64,000 nucleotides of DNA from Rhodococcus sp. PAMC28707 (GTDB lineage: Bacteria; Actinomycetota; Actinomycetes; Mycobacteriales; Mycobacteriaceae). Location: positions 3,933,501 to 3,997,500 of the forward strand of contig NZ_CP039253.1 in the NCBI RefSeq assembly GCF_004795915.1, written 5' to 3'. Below are positions 33,716-44,215 of the stretch, piece after piece (the first letter of the stretch is position 1; the number at the start of each line of letters is the position of its first letter). The position numbers and the translations under genes are program-made. The notes beneath the pieces were generated by a model, which worked only from the letters and a program-made list of their open reading frames with translations, was not told where the DNA came from and searched no databases.

Positions 33716-35338
33716 GTGACGAGATACTGGTTCGCGAAGTACACACGGACAGCATTCGCACTGCTCGGTGCCGGTGCCCTACTCGCCGGCTGCGCGAGCA
33801 ACGACGCCAGTGACGCCAATGGTAGCGGTGGATCCAGCGCTGACAGCTCCTTTCAAACAGGCATGGTCAACGTGCAGTCGCAGGCAGGCGAGGCGGTCAT
33901 GGGCGGGACGCTGACTTATGGCGTTCAGTTGTTGCCCACCTCACTGGACCCGGCAAAGACCGGCGCACGTGATGACGCAGGGGGCGCGCTCGCAGCCGTT
34001 TACGACGTGTTGATGAGTTACGACACCGGCACTGGCGGGTTCGAGCCGAAGTTGGCGCAGTCCCTCGATACCAACGACGGGGGCACCACGTGGACGCTGA
34101 AGCTGCGCAGTGACGTGAAGTTCAGCGACGGCACCCCACTCGATGCCGACGCCGTGATCGCGAGTATCAACCGTTACAACGAGGGCAAGGGCAACGGTGC
34201 TGAACTCTGGCTCGACTCCGTGGCGTCGATCGAGTCGGCCGACGCGTCCACTGTTGTCTTCCTCCTCAACGCGCCGTGGCAGCGGTTCCCGTCGATGCTC
34301 GCGCTCGGGCACGGCATGATCGTCGCGCCGGCTGCGGGCGGAGGCGACACCTTCACAGCGATCGGTGCTGGCCCGTTCATCGATGAGAAGTTCTCTCCCA
34401 ATGAAGAGCGCGTGTTCAAGGCGAATACGACGTACTACGGCGGCCAAGTCAACCTTGACCAGCTCCGGATGGTGCCACTCAACGGACCACAGGCCAACCT
34501 TGAGTCTCTGGAGGCCGGCCAGCTCGACATTGCGTATATCCGGGGTAACAGCTCGGCGATCAACACCGCCAAGGAGAAGGGCTACCCCGGCTACATCAGC
34601 GTCCTCAACACCGGTGGCGCCGAGATCATCAACAACAGGGAGGGCCGCCCCGGATCAGATGTGCGGGTGCGCCAAGCAATCGCCTATGCTCTGGATCCCG
34701 AGCTCATCGACCAACGCGCTGAGAACGGTGAAGGACTGCCCGGCTCTGAATTGTTCGGCCCTACGTCACTTTGGCACACAGACACGCCCGGAGTCGCATA
34801 TGACCCGGCTAAAGCCACTGAGCTGGTGACGCAGGCCAAGGCTGACGGGTTCAGTGGGACGCTTGACTATGTTGTGCTCAGTGAGCCGAAGGACCAAGCT
34901 GGCGGACTTGCGGTCCAGTCTCTCCTGCAGGCCGTCGGGTTCGAGGTGAACATCATCCCCGTCAATAATGTCGTAGACCTAGGCATGAAGGTCTACGTCA
35001 AGCATGATTTCGACTTGTCACACTCGGGAATGGGACTATACGAGGCGATCCCCGATCTTGGCCTGTATTCGACCGTGAACAGTCAATCCCGCTCAAACAC
35101 AGCCGGCTACGTGAACCCTGATATGGACAAGCTGCTCCTCGACCTGCAACACGCGAAGGATGGCAAGGCATCAGAAGAGGTTCTGTCGGAGATCCAGACC
35201 CTATGGAATGAGACTGTGCCGTCCGCGCCGATCAGCGGGCTGCCCTCGTTCTGGGCCTGGCAGAAAAATGTCCACAACATTGTTCCGACCGCCGCTGGCA
35301 TCATGCTGTTCGACCAAGCATGGATAGAAGCGAAGTAG
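33716..35338 (+). CDS. ABC transporter substrate-binding lipoprotein, family 5
   Basis: 540 residues. A signal peptide with lipobox LAGC (residues about 19-25) is followed by the family-5 (peptide/nickel/opine) binding fold: GTLTYGVQLLPTSLDPAKTG, then VYDVLMSYDTGTGGFEPKLA, TTWTLKLRSDVKFSDGTPLD and RQAIAYALDPELI. GTG 33716, preceded by GCGGAGA, is chosen because the 21-residue extension is not signal-like. No permease or ATPase genes follow, so it is an orphan binding protein. It may serve a transporter elsewhere, or the rest of the operon was lost. Confidence 0.88.
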   Translation: MTRYWFAKYTRTAFALLGAGALLAGCASNDASDANGSGGSSADSSFQTGMVNVQSQAGEAVMGGTLTYGVQLLPTSLDPAKTGARDDAGGALAAVYDVLMSYDTGTGGFEPKLAQSLDTNDGGTTWTLKLRSDVKFSDGTPLDADAVIASINRYNEGKGNGAELWLDSVASIESADASTVVFLLNAPWQRFPSMLALGHGMIVAPAAGGGDTFTAIGAGPFIDEKFSPNEERVFKANTTYYGGQVNLDQLRMVPLNGPQANLESLEAGQLDIAYIRGNSSAINTAKEKGYPGYISVLNTGGAEIINNREGRPGSDVRVRQAIAYALDPELIDQRAENGEGLPGSELFGPTSLWHTDTPGVAYDPAKATELVTQAKADGFSGTLDYVVLSEPKDQAGGLAVQSLLQAVGFEVNIIPVNNVVDLGMKVYVKHDFDLSHSGMGLYEAIPDLGLYSTVNSQSRSNTAGYVNPDMDKLLLDLQHAKDGKASEEVLSEIQTLWNETVPSAPISGLPSFWAWQKNVHNIVPTAAGIMLFDQAWIEAK

Positions 35339-35496
35339 CTGACTGACCCCCAACGTCACCCCACTGCCTGGGGAATGGGACGCCATTCTATCAAGCCCGC
35401 ATATATGGAGATTGGGCAATCTCAATGTGGTCCGCTCTCAGCAGGACGGTAGAGCTAGCGACTTCACGCACCAAACCCATTGATCAGGAGGTCACA

Positions 35497-36003
35497 ATGA
35501 ACACCGTATCCAGCACGGAGACCTTGGAGCAGCGAATCTCTCGACTCGAGGCCATTGAAGCGATCAAAGCGCTGAAGTACCGATACTGGCGCGCGTGCGA
35601 TGGAAAAGACCCCGAGGGATTCCGGGCTAGCTTTGTCGCTGTTGGCGCATCGATCGACTTCGGCGAGGTGGGCGCTTTCGACGACGCAGACGGCATCGCC
35701 GGCGTCTATAGAGCAGTGGCATTGGAAAAAGACGGCGGCAAGCATCTGATTCTGGATATGCATCACGGACTCCACCCCGATATCCAACTGACCAGCGACA
35801 CCACCGCAGAAGGTGCCTGGACGCTACGGTTCCGGCAGCTGAACATGCGAGACCGCACAGAGAAAGTCAGTGCCATCGAGTACGACGATGCCTACGTGGT
35901 TGAGGACGGACAGTGGAAGATGAGCAAGTGCCACGCCACTATCCTCTGGGCCGTCACACGCCGGCTTGATCCCGAGGCGACCGTTGTGGACAACCTCTCA
36001 TGA
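35497..36003 (+). CDS. SnoaL-like protein (nuclear transport factor 2 fold)
   Basis: 168 residues. LEQRISRLEAIEAIKALKYR then YWRACDGKDPEGF is the usual N-terminal helix of SnoaL-like proteins, followed by ADGIAGVYRAVALEKDGGKH and the WKMSKCHATILWA strand. AGGAGG precedes the ATG. The stop overlaps the ATG of the following broken SDR gene (ATGA), so the two once formed a coupled catabolic pair. Similar in type to the gene at 921 but not closely related. Confidence 0.82.
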   Translation: MNTVSSTETLEQRISRLEAIEAIKALKYRYWRACDGKDPEGFRASFVAVGASIDFGEVGAFDDADGIAGVYRAVALEKDGGKHLILDMHHGLHPDIQLTSDTTAEGAWTLRFRQLNMRDRTEKVSAIEYDDAYVVEDGQWKMSKCHATILWAVTRRLDPEATVVDNLS

Positions 36004-36858
36004 CAGGCCAGGGCCCTGAACAGCGCCGAGTTGTGTCACCGGAGCCAGCCGAGGCGTCGGGCGCGGTGTCGCCACCGCACTAGGTGCAGCCGGATGGACT
36101 GTCTACGTCACCGGACGTGGACCTGCAGGTCCCGGGAGCCCGTTGAACGACGCAGTCGAACTGATCGGGGCCGGCGGCGGAGTCGGGCACGCGGTCGTAT
36201 GCGATCACCGAGACGATACCCAAGTCACTGCGCGCTCATAGACCGCTGTGTCCGTGCGCAAGGGCAGTTGGACCTGCTGGTGAACAACGTCTGGGTCGCT
36301 CCAGCCATCGATATGAACAACGAGCAACGTGTTTGGGAGCGACCACTGAGCGTTCGGGACTCACTGATCAGTGTCGGACTCCGGGCCCATTTCGTAGCCA
36401 GCGTTGCAGCATGCTGAGTAACGGTGCCGCGAAAGTCCGGGCTGATCGTGAACATCTCGTCCTTCGGGGCCCCAGTACTTGCACTCGGTTTTATATGGGC
36501 TCTGAAAAAACTGGTCTGTACAAGATAACCAACGATATGGCGCGAGAACTGCTTCCACATGGGCTCTCCGTATTGTCTTTTGTGGCCAGGTTCAGTGCTG
36601 ACGGAGGCGCTTCTCGCGACAGACATCGACGGTATCGCTGGTGTGCCCGTGATAGATGGGGAGACACTAGAATTTCAAGGCCGAGTGATCGCTGCGCTTG
36701 CAAACGATTCAGCCGTTCACGAATCCACTGGCCAGGCGCTTGCCTCTGCTGAGGCAGGCGAGCGGTACGGCGTCCTCGAGAGCGATGGGCGACGTCCGCG
36801 GTCCTTGCGCGACGTGTTCGGCGGAGGACCGCTGTTCGCGCCCATCGCACGCAACTGA
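36000..36858 (+). pseudogene. Short-chain dehydrogenase/reductase, multiply frameshifted
   Basis: Pieces of one SDR occur in order in different frames. They are VTGASRGVGRGVATALGAAG then WTVYVTGRG (cofactor motif), RAQGQLDLLVNNVWVAPAID (the NN motif), LIVNISSFGAPV, EKTGLYKITNDMARELLPHG (the YxxxK equivalent) and WPGSVLTEALLATDIDGIAG then GQALASAEAGERYGV, ending at 36858. At least four frame changes. It was coupled to the upstream SnoaL-like gene. Confidence 0.82.
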
Positions 36859-37202
36859 AGGATAGCCACTCTGGTGGCGGTGGACATTGCTTGATGCGCC
36901 ACCGCCACCGCCACCGCCACCGCCACCGCCACCGCCACCGCCACCGCCACCGAACGGAGGCTCTCACATCGCAAGCGCCCCGACTTTTTGCAGACGAAGA
37001 CCCTTCATCCAGTCCCAGTGCCCTGTCACAGATCATCACCTCGGCAAAATTACAGATAACCGCACCGGTAACTTCTGAATCCAACTCCAACTGCCTTTCG
37101 TCATTTTCAATTGATCCTCAGCAACATTCAATACTTGAATTGAGATCTCGACATCACGGACTGATCTGCCGCGAGGATTTCGGACAATGGAGATGACTAT
37201 TG
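36859..37202. other. Non-coding, with hexanucleotide repeat
   Basis: 344 bases. (GCCACC)9 occupies 36898-36951. GGTGGCGGTGG at 36873-36883 is complementary to it and could form a hairpin with the repeat. No gene was seen. Confidence 0.75.
36898..36951 (+). repeat. (GCCACC)9 microsatellite
   Basis: Nine exact hexanucleotide units, not inside an intact gene. Confidence 0.95.
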
Positions 37203-37490
37203 TCAGGCCGCGATGGCGGATTGCTCGTAACTTCTGTGGACATCGTTGGGGGTTCGGTACCCGACCGATGAATCCCTGCGTCGCGGATTGTAGAAAACGC
37301 CAATGTATTTGATGATGTCTTGTCGCGCTTTTCCTTTGGTGACGTATAGCGTTTGGTAGACGCATTCTTTCTTGAAAGCAACGAAGAGACTTTCGGTCAT
37401 GCTGTTGTCCCCACACGCCCCGATTCGGTCCAGCGAGGAGCGCATTCTCAGAGAGCTCACGAGAGCACGGTCGGCCCGCGATGTGTAGAC
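37203..37490 (-). mobile_element. IS3-family OrfB C-terminal fragment
   Basis: On the minus strand, RSSLDRIGACGDNSMTESLF then VAFKKECVYQTLYVTKGKAR and YNPRRRDSSVGYRTPNDV are the last ~90 residues of an IS3-family integrase. The final catalytic Glu is in the segment SMTESLF. The upstream part is missing, and the MFS fragment begins at the break. Confidence 0.82.
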
Positions 37491-37499
37491 GGCAAGTTG

Positions 37500-38193
37500 A
37501 ATCGGCCTCCACTCGCTTCCCTTCGCCGTCGCAATTGCCGTCGGTGCGCCACTCGCCACCGTTATCGCGCAGCGGGTGGGAACCACCTCGGTGATCGTGT
37601 TCGGTTTGGTCGTGATGAGTATCGGGATGTTCGTTGCCGGGCAAGTGAAAGTCGAAACACCCTATGTCGGTCCGGTATTGATTTCGATGGTCCTCATGGG
37701 ACTTGGGCTGGCGATAGTTCAGGGGCCGGCCACCGAATCGATCATGTCCTCGGTATCGCTGGACGAGGCTGGGGCTGGATCGGCCGTCAACGACACCACC
37801 AGGGAAGTGGGTGGCACGTTGGGGGTTGCTGTGCTGGGTTCGATCGTCGCATCCATCTACACGACCAAGGTCGGGCCGCGGATCGACGCACTTCCCGACA
37901 CAGTCATGAACCCTTATCAGAAGAGTTTTGCTCGGGAGACCGTCATCAGTGTCATCGAGATTGCTAAGGCTCCGACCAACTCGATCTTCGCGAGTCAGAA
38001 AGCGGAGCTGATCTACGCCATGAAAGATGCTTCGCTGGAAGGCTTTCAGCTCGCCTCGTACATCACAGTAGGCGCCTCGTTGGCGTGTGCACTTGCCGTC
38101 GGCTTCTTCTTGCCTTGGTCGCGGCCCGAGGGCGACGGTGTGCTGCTGGCATGGCGATCCAAGGAGCGAACCGCATCCTCGACTCTTTGGTAA
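37500..38193 (+). pseudogene. C-terminal half of a DHA2-type MFS efflux pump
   Basis: The open frame gives PFAVAIAVGAPLATVIAQRV, then GTTSVIVFGLVVMSIGMFVA and SAVNDTTREVGGTLGVAVLG, which is the 14-helix drug-efflux (DHA2) signature of the second half. About 230 residues remain. The N-terminal half is replaced by IS3 sequence at about 37490, so this is a 5'-truncated gene. Confidence 0.78.
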
Positions 38194-38284
38194 CGCACAG
38201 GGCTAGGTGTGCGAGCAACTCGGTCGGCTGATGGAACGTACCTGTGCTTCAGTCGGGCTACACCACGGCCCCGGATGAGTCCGT

Positions 38285-39115
38285 ATCCGCTGCCACTTCA
38301 CGAAACGCTGGCGCACGGACCATCACCGCGGCCGCCGCCCAGCGGTCTGGGCACCGGGTGACTGCCTGATCCTCGATTGGGGCACTGTCGGAGTACTGCA
38401 CCTGTTCTGCGCGGTGATGGCGTGTTCACGGTGGCCGTTCGCCGCGTCCGCAAGTGATGAGAAAGCAACCACAACAATGGGATTGATTGCAGAACCACTG
38501 GCCGCGGCCGGGGGAATCCCAACGAAGGTTCTCGCCGACCGCATGGCAAGGCTCAAAGGTGGTGTCATCGCAAACTTCGTCATCCCGACGCCGGACTACG
38601 TCCGCTTCGCCACCCAATACGGCTGCGCCCCCAACCTTCGGCAACCCCAACGACCCGCAATCGGAAGGGGTGGTGGAGAACCTCATCGGTTACGCCCAAC
38701 GCGATACCGCTGTCCCGATGATCACCGAAGTTGCAGTCGCCGGCAGTACCGTCGATGTCCATGCCGCCAATGCTGCAGCGAAGACATGGTGCCTAGAAGT
38801 CAACGCGAGGGTGCATTCGGAGATCTGTGCGGTCCCCGACGACAAGCTCGCAGAAGAGCGTGAGTGCTGTCGCCGTTGCCATCACTACGGTTGCAGATCG
38901 GTCAACCACCGGTCACCCGCAAGGTCGACAGCCTCTTGTGCGTGCGGTTCGCCTTCGCTCGATATTCGGTGCCCACTCGGCTGATCGGCATCACTGTCCG
39001 GCTCGTGCAGGGCAACGGCAGACTCGTCATCGTCGACCCGTCCATGAATGAGGTCGTCGCCGAACACGCACTCGCCCACCCCGGGAACGGCGTCGGTGCT
39101 CGAAAAACATTTCGG
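38285..39115 (+). mobile_element. IS21-family IstA transposase, degenerate
   Basis: Segments ILDWGTVGVLHLFCAVMACS, VLADRMARLKGGVIANFVIP then TPDYVRFATQYG, and after a frameshift NDPQSEGVVENLIGYAQRDT then VHSEICAVPDDKLAEERE, then PPVTRKVDSLLCVRFAFARY, follow the order of IstA. At least two frameshifts. The N-terminal HTH and the IstB ATPase are absent. Confidence 0.82.
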
Positions 39116-39119
39116 CGAC

Positions 39120-40024
39120 GAGATCGTATAGTCGCTCAAGGCAAAAGGTTTGACGACCGGTGAAGCGCCCGCACGCTTCCAGGGCATCGACGGTGCGGCG
39201 GTGTCGAAGGACATCGTCTCACGCATAACCGACAAGGTTGTCGGGAACGACTTCCTGGCAGAACAGGCTACGCGAGCGGGTCTACCCGGTGATGTTCATC
39301 GACGCCGACCACGTCAAAGTGCGGGACGGGCAGGTCACCAACAGGCCGATGTTCGTCGCGATCGGTGTCACCGTCAACGGTGAACGCGACATCTTGGGTA
39401 TGTGGGCCGGGAACGGCGGTGAAGGCGCGGAGTGCTGGCTCTCGGTGCTCACAAAAAATCAAAAACCGAGGTATCGCCGATGTCTGCATCGTGGTGTGCG
39501 ACGGCCCCAAGGGTCTGCCCGATGCGATCAACTATGGAAACCGATGGTTGTACAGACATGCATATTCATCTGATGCTCAACATATCTCGGTTCGCATCCC
39601 GAAAGTGCTGGGATGAATTATCGCCTGATCTACGGCCGGTCTACACCGCACTGTCGGAGTCCGCGGCGAAGGAACGGTTCACCGAGTTCACCAAGAAATG
39701 GGGAGAGCAGTACCCGGTGATCATCAAGATGCGGAACAACGCGTGGAGCGAATTCGTGCCGTTGCCGGACTACGACGTGGAGGTCCGGAGGGCAGATCTG
39801 CTCGACGAACGCGATCGAGTCCGTCCACGCCCGCTACAGACGTGCTGTGCGTGCGCGTGGGCACTTCCCGACCGAACAAGCGGCACTCAATATCTGTACC
39901 TCGCGACGCGGGCGCTGGATCCCGCCGGGAAAGGTAAGGCGCGACGTGCAATGAGTTGGAAGCCAGCGCGCTCAATGCGTTCGCGATCACCTTCGACGGA
40001 CGCATCACCCCGAACGGTAACTAA
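39120..40024 (+). mobile_element. IS256-family transposase, degenerate
   Basis: TTGEAPARFQGIDGAAVSKD, VYPVMFIDADHVKVRDGQVT then NRPMFVAIGVTVNGERDILG, IADVCIVVCDGPKGLPDAI and KKWGEQYPVIIKMRNNAWSE then FVPL appear in sequence over several frames, as in IS256-type (mutator) transposases. It directly follows the IS21 remnant. The N-terminal third is missing. Not functional. Confidence 0.82.
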
Positions 40025-40346
40025 CCGGCGCCAAGGTCGGATCCACCGTTGATCTGGCGCTCCCTTCAAACGATGTCCTCGAGGGATGCATGGCGGTCTA
40101 GATCCCATGGCCCTTTGATCTCAGGCACAATCAAACATCCTGAAAAGCATAGACCGGTCGATAGGCGGTCGGAAAGCGTGTCGGTGAGCGATATCGCGAC
40201 GCGCAAGGGGGGTGAGCCCTGTTGCGACTCGGTTTCTTCGCTGGCCCGCATTGTGCTCTGCGTGATGGAGGGGACACCACAGTCGGTGTTACGTTGGGTT
40301 ACATTAAGATTTCGGTCATGAATGATTTCGCGGTAGGCGCTCTCGA

Positions 40347-41702
40347 ATGATCGACTCTCCGTCGCTGCTCAAACGGCGCCTGCTTGGGCTCGCGTTGGTG
40401 CTGACGATCATCTTGTTCGTGGGATGGTCGGTCACCTCGTACAACAAGACGTTCAAGAAGGTCGTCAGTATCGATCTCGTGACCGATTCGGTCGGCAACG
40501 CCTTGCCTGCCAACGCAGATGTCAAGGTTCGTGGCCTCATCGTCGGTGAGGTGCGCTCGGCGTCCACCGAAGCCGGAGTCGTCACCGCTCATCTGGCGAT
40601 CGATCCGGACAAGGCGGAGTTGATCCCGTCGAACACCACAGCTCGGCTGCTTCCGAAGACGTTGTTCGGTGAGCGGTACGTATCGCTGATAGTCCCGCCA
40701 GGTGATACGGCGTCGCCGATCACCAACGGCACTGTCTTGAAGCAGGACACCAGCGGCAATGCGATCGAGGTCGGTCAATTGCTCGACAACCTGCTGCCGT
40801 TGCTCGAAGCGATTCCGCCGCAGGACCTGGCGAGTACGCTCGGTGCGCTGGCACAGGGGTTGAGCGGGCGCGGTGAACAACTCGGCTTCACGATCGACCG
40901 GTTGGACAATATCTTCAAAGGCTTGAACACTGAACTCCCGAACATCAAGCAGGGTCTGCGCGGTCTCGCTGACTTCTCCGAGACCTATTCCGATGCGGCT
41001 CCGCAGCTGATCGATGCTCTCGACAATCTCAGCGTCACCGGAAACACGTTGGTAGAACAGCGTCCTGCGGTGGATACGTTGATTTCGTCGTTGACGTCGA
41101 CCAGTTCGAGTACAGCCGATTTCCTCCAGGCCAACTCGTCGAATCTGATCGCTATCGCTGCCGATTCGAGGGAGGCGCTGGGGTTGCTGGCAGAGTATTC
41201 ACCGTCGTTCGGATGCACATTTGCGCAGTTCGCCCCCATTGTGGCGCGCGCACAGGAGGTCATCGGCGTCGGTGACGAATATCGGGGCATCAACGTCTCG
41301 ATGCCGTTGGTCAACCCTAGGGGGAAATATCTGCCCAATCAGGACGAGCCCCGGTTGTTCGACGATCGTGGACCGCACTGCTACACCCCGGCGGACACTG
41401 CCGCGGGAGAGTTCTTCCCCCAGTACCCGGGTGGTTCCGCGAACGACGGTTCCTACCAGGTTCCATCGAGAAACCCAGGACCGCAGGATGTTCCAGAGCT
41501 ACCGTCCCCGCAGTACTCGGCAGTGCCCAGGGCTGCGACCGGTGATGCCGCACCGGCAAGCTACGAGGGTTCCGATTTCGAGCGCGACACCCTGGCCGTG
41601 ATCTACGGCCAGGCAGGGGGAGTGGCCCCGAACGAGATTCCCTCGTGGACGACGACTTTGGGAGCACCGGCATTGAGGGGGAATCAAGTGTCTGTGAGGT
41701 GA
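40347..41702 (+). CDS. Orphan MceA-like (MlaD-domain) protein
   Basis: 451 residues. An N-terminal membrane anchor (LLGLALVLTIILFVGWSVT) is followed by the MlaD/Mce domain (ANADVKVRGLIVGEVRSAST, LLPKTLFGERYVSLIVPPG). The helical middle and the C-terminus (YLPNQDEPRLFDDRGPHCYT) look MceA-like. Mce complexes import lipids or sterols and need YrbE permeases and MceB-F proteins; none is present, and upstream lies IS debris. It is either the last survivor of a deleted mce operon or an accessory subunit. No strong ribosome site is visible. Confidence 0.82.
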   Translation: MIDSPSLLKRRLLGLALVLTIILFVGWSVTSYNKTFKKVVSIDLVTDSVGNALPANADVKVRGLIVGEVRSASTEAGVVTAHLAIDPDKAELIPSNTTARLLPKTLFGERYVSLIVPPGDTASPITNGTVLKQDTSGNAIEVGQLLDNLLPLLEAIPPQDLASTLGALAQGLSGRGEQLGFTIDRLDNIFKGLNTELPNIKQGLRGLADFSETYSDAAPQLIDALDNLSVTGNTLVEQRPAVDTLISSLTSTSSSTADFLQANSSNLIAIAADSREALGLLAEYSPSFGCTFAQFAPIVARAQEVIGVGDEYRGINVSMPLVNPRGKYLPNQDEPRLFDDRGPHCYTPADTAAGEFFPQYPGGSANDGSYQVPSRNPGPQDVPELPSPQYSAVPRAATGDAAPASYEGSDFERDTLAVIYGQAGGVAPNEIPSWTTTLGAPALRGNQVSVR

Positions 41703-42478
41703 GCGGAATGCCCATCGCCAGAGGAGAAGGCGGGAAGCAGACAGACGAAACAAACTTTACTTCGGTATCTCAGGCGCCCTATTTCGCGACAGGATCGGCG
41801 ATGTGATCGCGGCTGCCGTCGCCGTCATTGCTCAGACTAGGAGAGCCGATATCGGTGGAGCCACCGGAACCGTCCTGGGCACGGTGGATCGGTTGGGCGC
41901 GTCTCCTCGCAAGCCCCCTGACCGTCACTGCGGTGACGCAGTGTGATCGTCCATCACCTGCTCCTCGCACTGGCCACGCAACGCCTCGATCCGCTCGTTG
42001 GGTGCAAATACTCGCTCGGTCAGTGACAGGTCCCAGTTGCTGGCGCGGACGTCGGGCTGCAGACGACGTACCGCTCCAGCAGGTAGATGACGGGGCCGTG
42101 CGATCGAGATCGAGTACACGGAGAGCAGCCCCACCAGCGAGTTGCTTGTTCGGCCCGCAACGCCGGGCAGGGCAAGCTTCGGAACTCGATGGATTGCACG
42201 CCGGTGTCTTGCCGTGAGTCCGGTTCACGGACTGATTGGCTTGTTCGCCGTGTGTGCCGGTACCTTCGATGATCTGGTTTCAGAAAATTTCGGACTTTCT
42301 GCCAGCGATTGCAGCTCTGATCGCTGCGCCAATTATGCCCTGTTCGATCAATCCTAGATCACAGCTGGGATGACAGGGTGGACAACGCGCTGCATCACAG
42401 CGGGAAGGTCGGTCTGCTGATCACCGAGCGGATGGAAAGCTCGAAGCCCGCAAGTAGCTCGAGCCTCTCCGTCGCCAG
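41703..42478. other. Region with no supported gene
   Basis: 776 bases. Overlapping frames exist on both strands (such as 41779-42228 minus, and a minus-strand frame around 41925-42134 reading VRASNWDLSLTERVFAPNER), but none has start signals and a recognisable family. Probably decayed genes. Confidence 0.4.
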
Positions 42479-42709
42479 TTAGGAGATGACGGGAAGCGGC
42501 GAAGCCCCAGTGCCGCACGCCGTGTTTCCGATGGCGGCGGATCCGCACTGAGCGAATGCAGCCAAGATGGTTGACCAGGACGGAAGCGCCCCATAGAATG
42601 GCCCGCCCATCTCGGCACTGCCGGTGCCTATCGGTGCTGCGATGGCTGCGGCGGGAGAGCCGAGCGCAATCGCTCCGGCGATGAGGAAAACTGCGGCGAA
42701 TCTTTTCAT
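42479..42709 (-). CDS. Small secreted protein
   Basis: 76 residues with a classical signal peptide (MKRFAAVFLIAGAIALGSPA then AAIAA-PIG) and a short mature part with two cysteines (FAQCGSAAIGNTACGTG) that could form a disulfide. It has no recognised family, and the ribosome site is weak. Confidence 0.55.
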   Translation of the reverse strand: MKRFAAVFLIAGAIALGSPAAAIAAPIGTGSAEMGGPFYGALPSWSTILAAFAQCGSAAIGNTACGTGASPLPVIS

Positions 42710-42973
42710 GTGAATAACCGATCGATTGGCGGATCACGCGATCCGATGTGCAGGCTATCTCACCTTTCTCGCAGTTGCTGGATGACGCACGAGAAGCCCG
42801 CTACACGCAGGCTATGCCCGTGATGATCACACCGAGTCTGCCGAAGTTCCCAATGAGCCAATCGATTTCGCTCTCTGCCGGCAGCGGAACGAACTTGGCT
42901 GGGCCTAGGTCAATGGTTGCCAAAGAGGGCGTCTGATCGAGAACGTGCAGCAGGCAAGGATGCTGGTGCCGCT

Positions 42974-43389
42974 CTACTCGAATGTCCGGGGCGCCAACAC
43001 CACCAGCCACCCGTCCGGGTCCTCGAACAACACGGCACCGTGGTCCGTCCAGTACGGGTTGGCTGCCTCAACCGGGGTCCGACCGTGATCGTTGAATCGC
43101 TTGGATGGGGCCGCCAAGGCTTCCGGACCTTTGAGGTAGAGGACCAGCTGATTCTCGGGTCCCGGTCAGGAATGCGTGGCGATTCGCCGAACTACAGTAA
43201 CTCCATGTGAACGGGGGCGCCCGGCAAACCGAATGCGACCCCGTCGTATCCGCTGTGATTTCGCCACTGCGCCAGAACCCGTAGTCCGACACTGTCGCGG
43301 TAGAAAACGAGTACCTCTTCGTAGTTTGCGGTGGGACGCGCAAATCGAACTGCGCCGACATCGAGACGAGCGGGCCAGGACGGAGGCAT
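42974..43389 (-). pseudogene. VOC/glyoxalase-family protein with stop and frameshift
   Basis: The first half reads LDVGAVRFARPTANYEEVLV then FYRDSVGLRVLAQWRNHSGY and AFGLPGAPVHMELL, followed by an in-frame TAG. After a frame change, ENQLVLYLKGPEALAAPSKR and YWTDHGAVLFEDPDGWLVVL complete a typical vicinal-oxygen-chelate dioxygenase/glyoxalase domain ending at 42974. One stop plus one frameshift inactivate it. Confidence 0.8.
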
Positions 43390-43519
43390 GTGCGCACTAT
43401 TCCACGGGTCGTTGCCGAGCACAGGGGCAACGATTTTCAGGCTGTGATCAAGAGTCGGTTGAGAAATGGCCGAGTATGAATAGCGATGAGTTTTGCCCGC
43501 CGGCGCAGTCTTCACCTGC

Positions 43520-44080
43520 ATGGGAAAACTCAGTTATGGATTCACCGTATCGGTGGACGGGTACATCGCCGACGCCCAAGGCAGCATCGACTGGTCCGAA
43601 CCGAGCGAAGAACTGCACCAGTACTGGAACGACCTCGAGCGGGAGACTGCCTTGTCGTTCTATGGGCGGCGGCTCTACGAACTGATGTCCGCGTTCTGGC
43701 CGACCGCCGACAAGTCCCCGGACGCCAACCCGACGATCGTGGACTTCGCGCACATCTGGTGCAACATGCCCAAGGTCGTGTTCTCCCGCACCCTGGAATC
43801 CGTCGACTGGAACTCCCGCCTCGAACGCGGTGACCCGGTCGAGGTGGTGAGGAAGCTGAAAGCCGAAACCGAAGGCAGGTTGGCGGTGGCAGGGGCGACT
43901 TTGGCCGCACCTATCGTGCAGGCGGGACTGGTGGACGAATACCGGATCGTGATTTCGCCGATCGCAGTCGGCGGCGGCATACCGTTCTTTCCGTCCCTGC
44001 CGTCATGGATCTCGCTGCGACTGGTCGAGAACCGCACCTTCTCCGGCGGCGCGGTCTTGCTGCGCTACGAGGCGAAGTAG
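43520..44080 (+). CDS. Dihydrofolate reductase-like (RibD C-terminal) protein
   Basis: 186 residues. The start MGKLSYGFTVSVDGYIADAQ, the core FYGRRLYELMSAFWPT and the C-terminal GRLAVAGATLAAPIVQAGLV then DEYRIVISPIAVGGGIPFF fit the RibD_C/DHFR superfamily of actinobacterial NADPH reductases. The start at 43520 lacks a strong ribosome site, but it fits the domain exactly. Substrate unknown. Confidence 0.85.
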   Translation: MGKLSYGFTVSVDGYIADAQGSIDWSEPSEELHQYWNDLERETALSFYGRRLYELMSAFWPTADKSPDANPTIVDFAHIWCNMPKVVFSRTLESVDWNSRLERGDPVEVVRKLKAETEGRLAVAGATLAAPIVQAGLVDEYRIVISPIAVGGGIPFFPSLPSWISLRLVENRTFSGGAVLLRYEAK

Positions 44081-44215
44081 CCGAAGACTCCGCCGTCATC
44101 GGGGTGAACCGTGCGACAACCGATCTGGCCTGCGACCCGGAACCCTTTCATCCGGAGTGGTTGAATCGACTCCAATGCGGGTGGATCCGTCCGCCCTGAA
44201 TCGAGAGGTCGCATC

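Noticed and set aside
41779-42228. Overlapping frames on both strands downstream of mceA
   Set aside because: Neither strand gives a convincing start, family or codon pattern; no MceB-like sequence is present.
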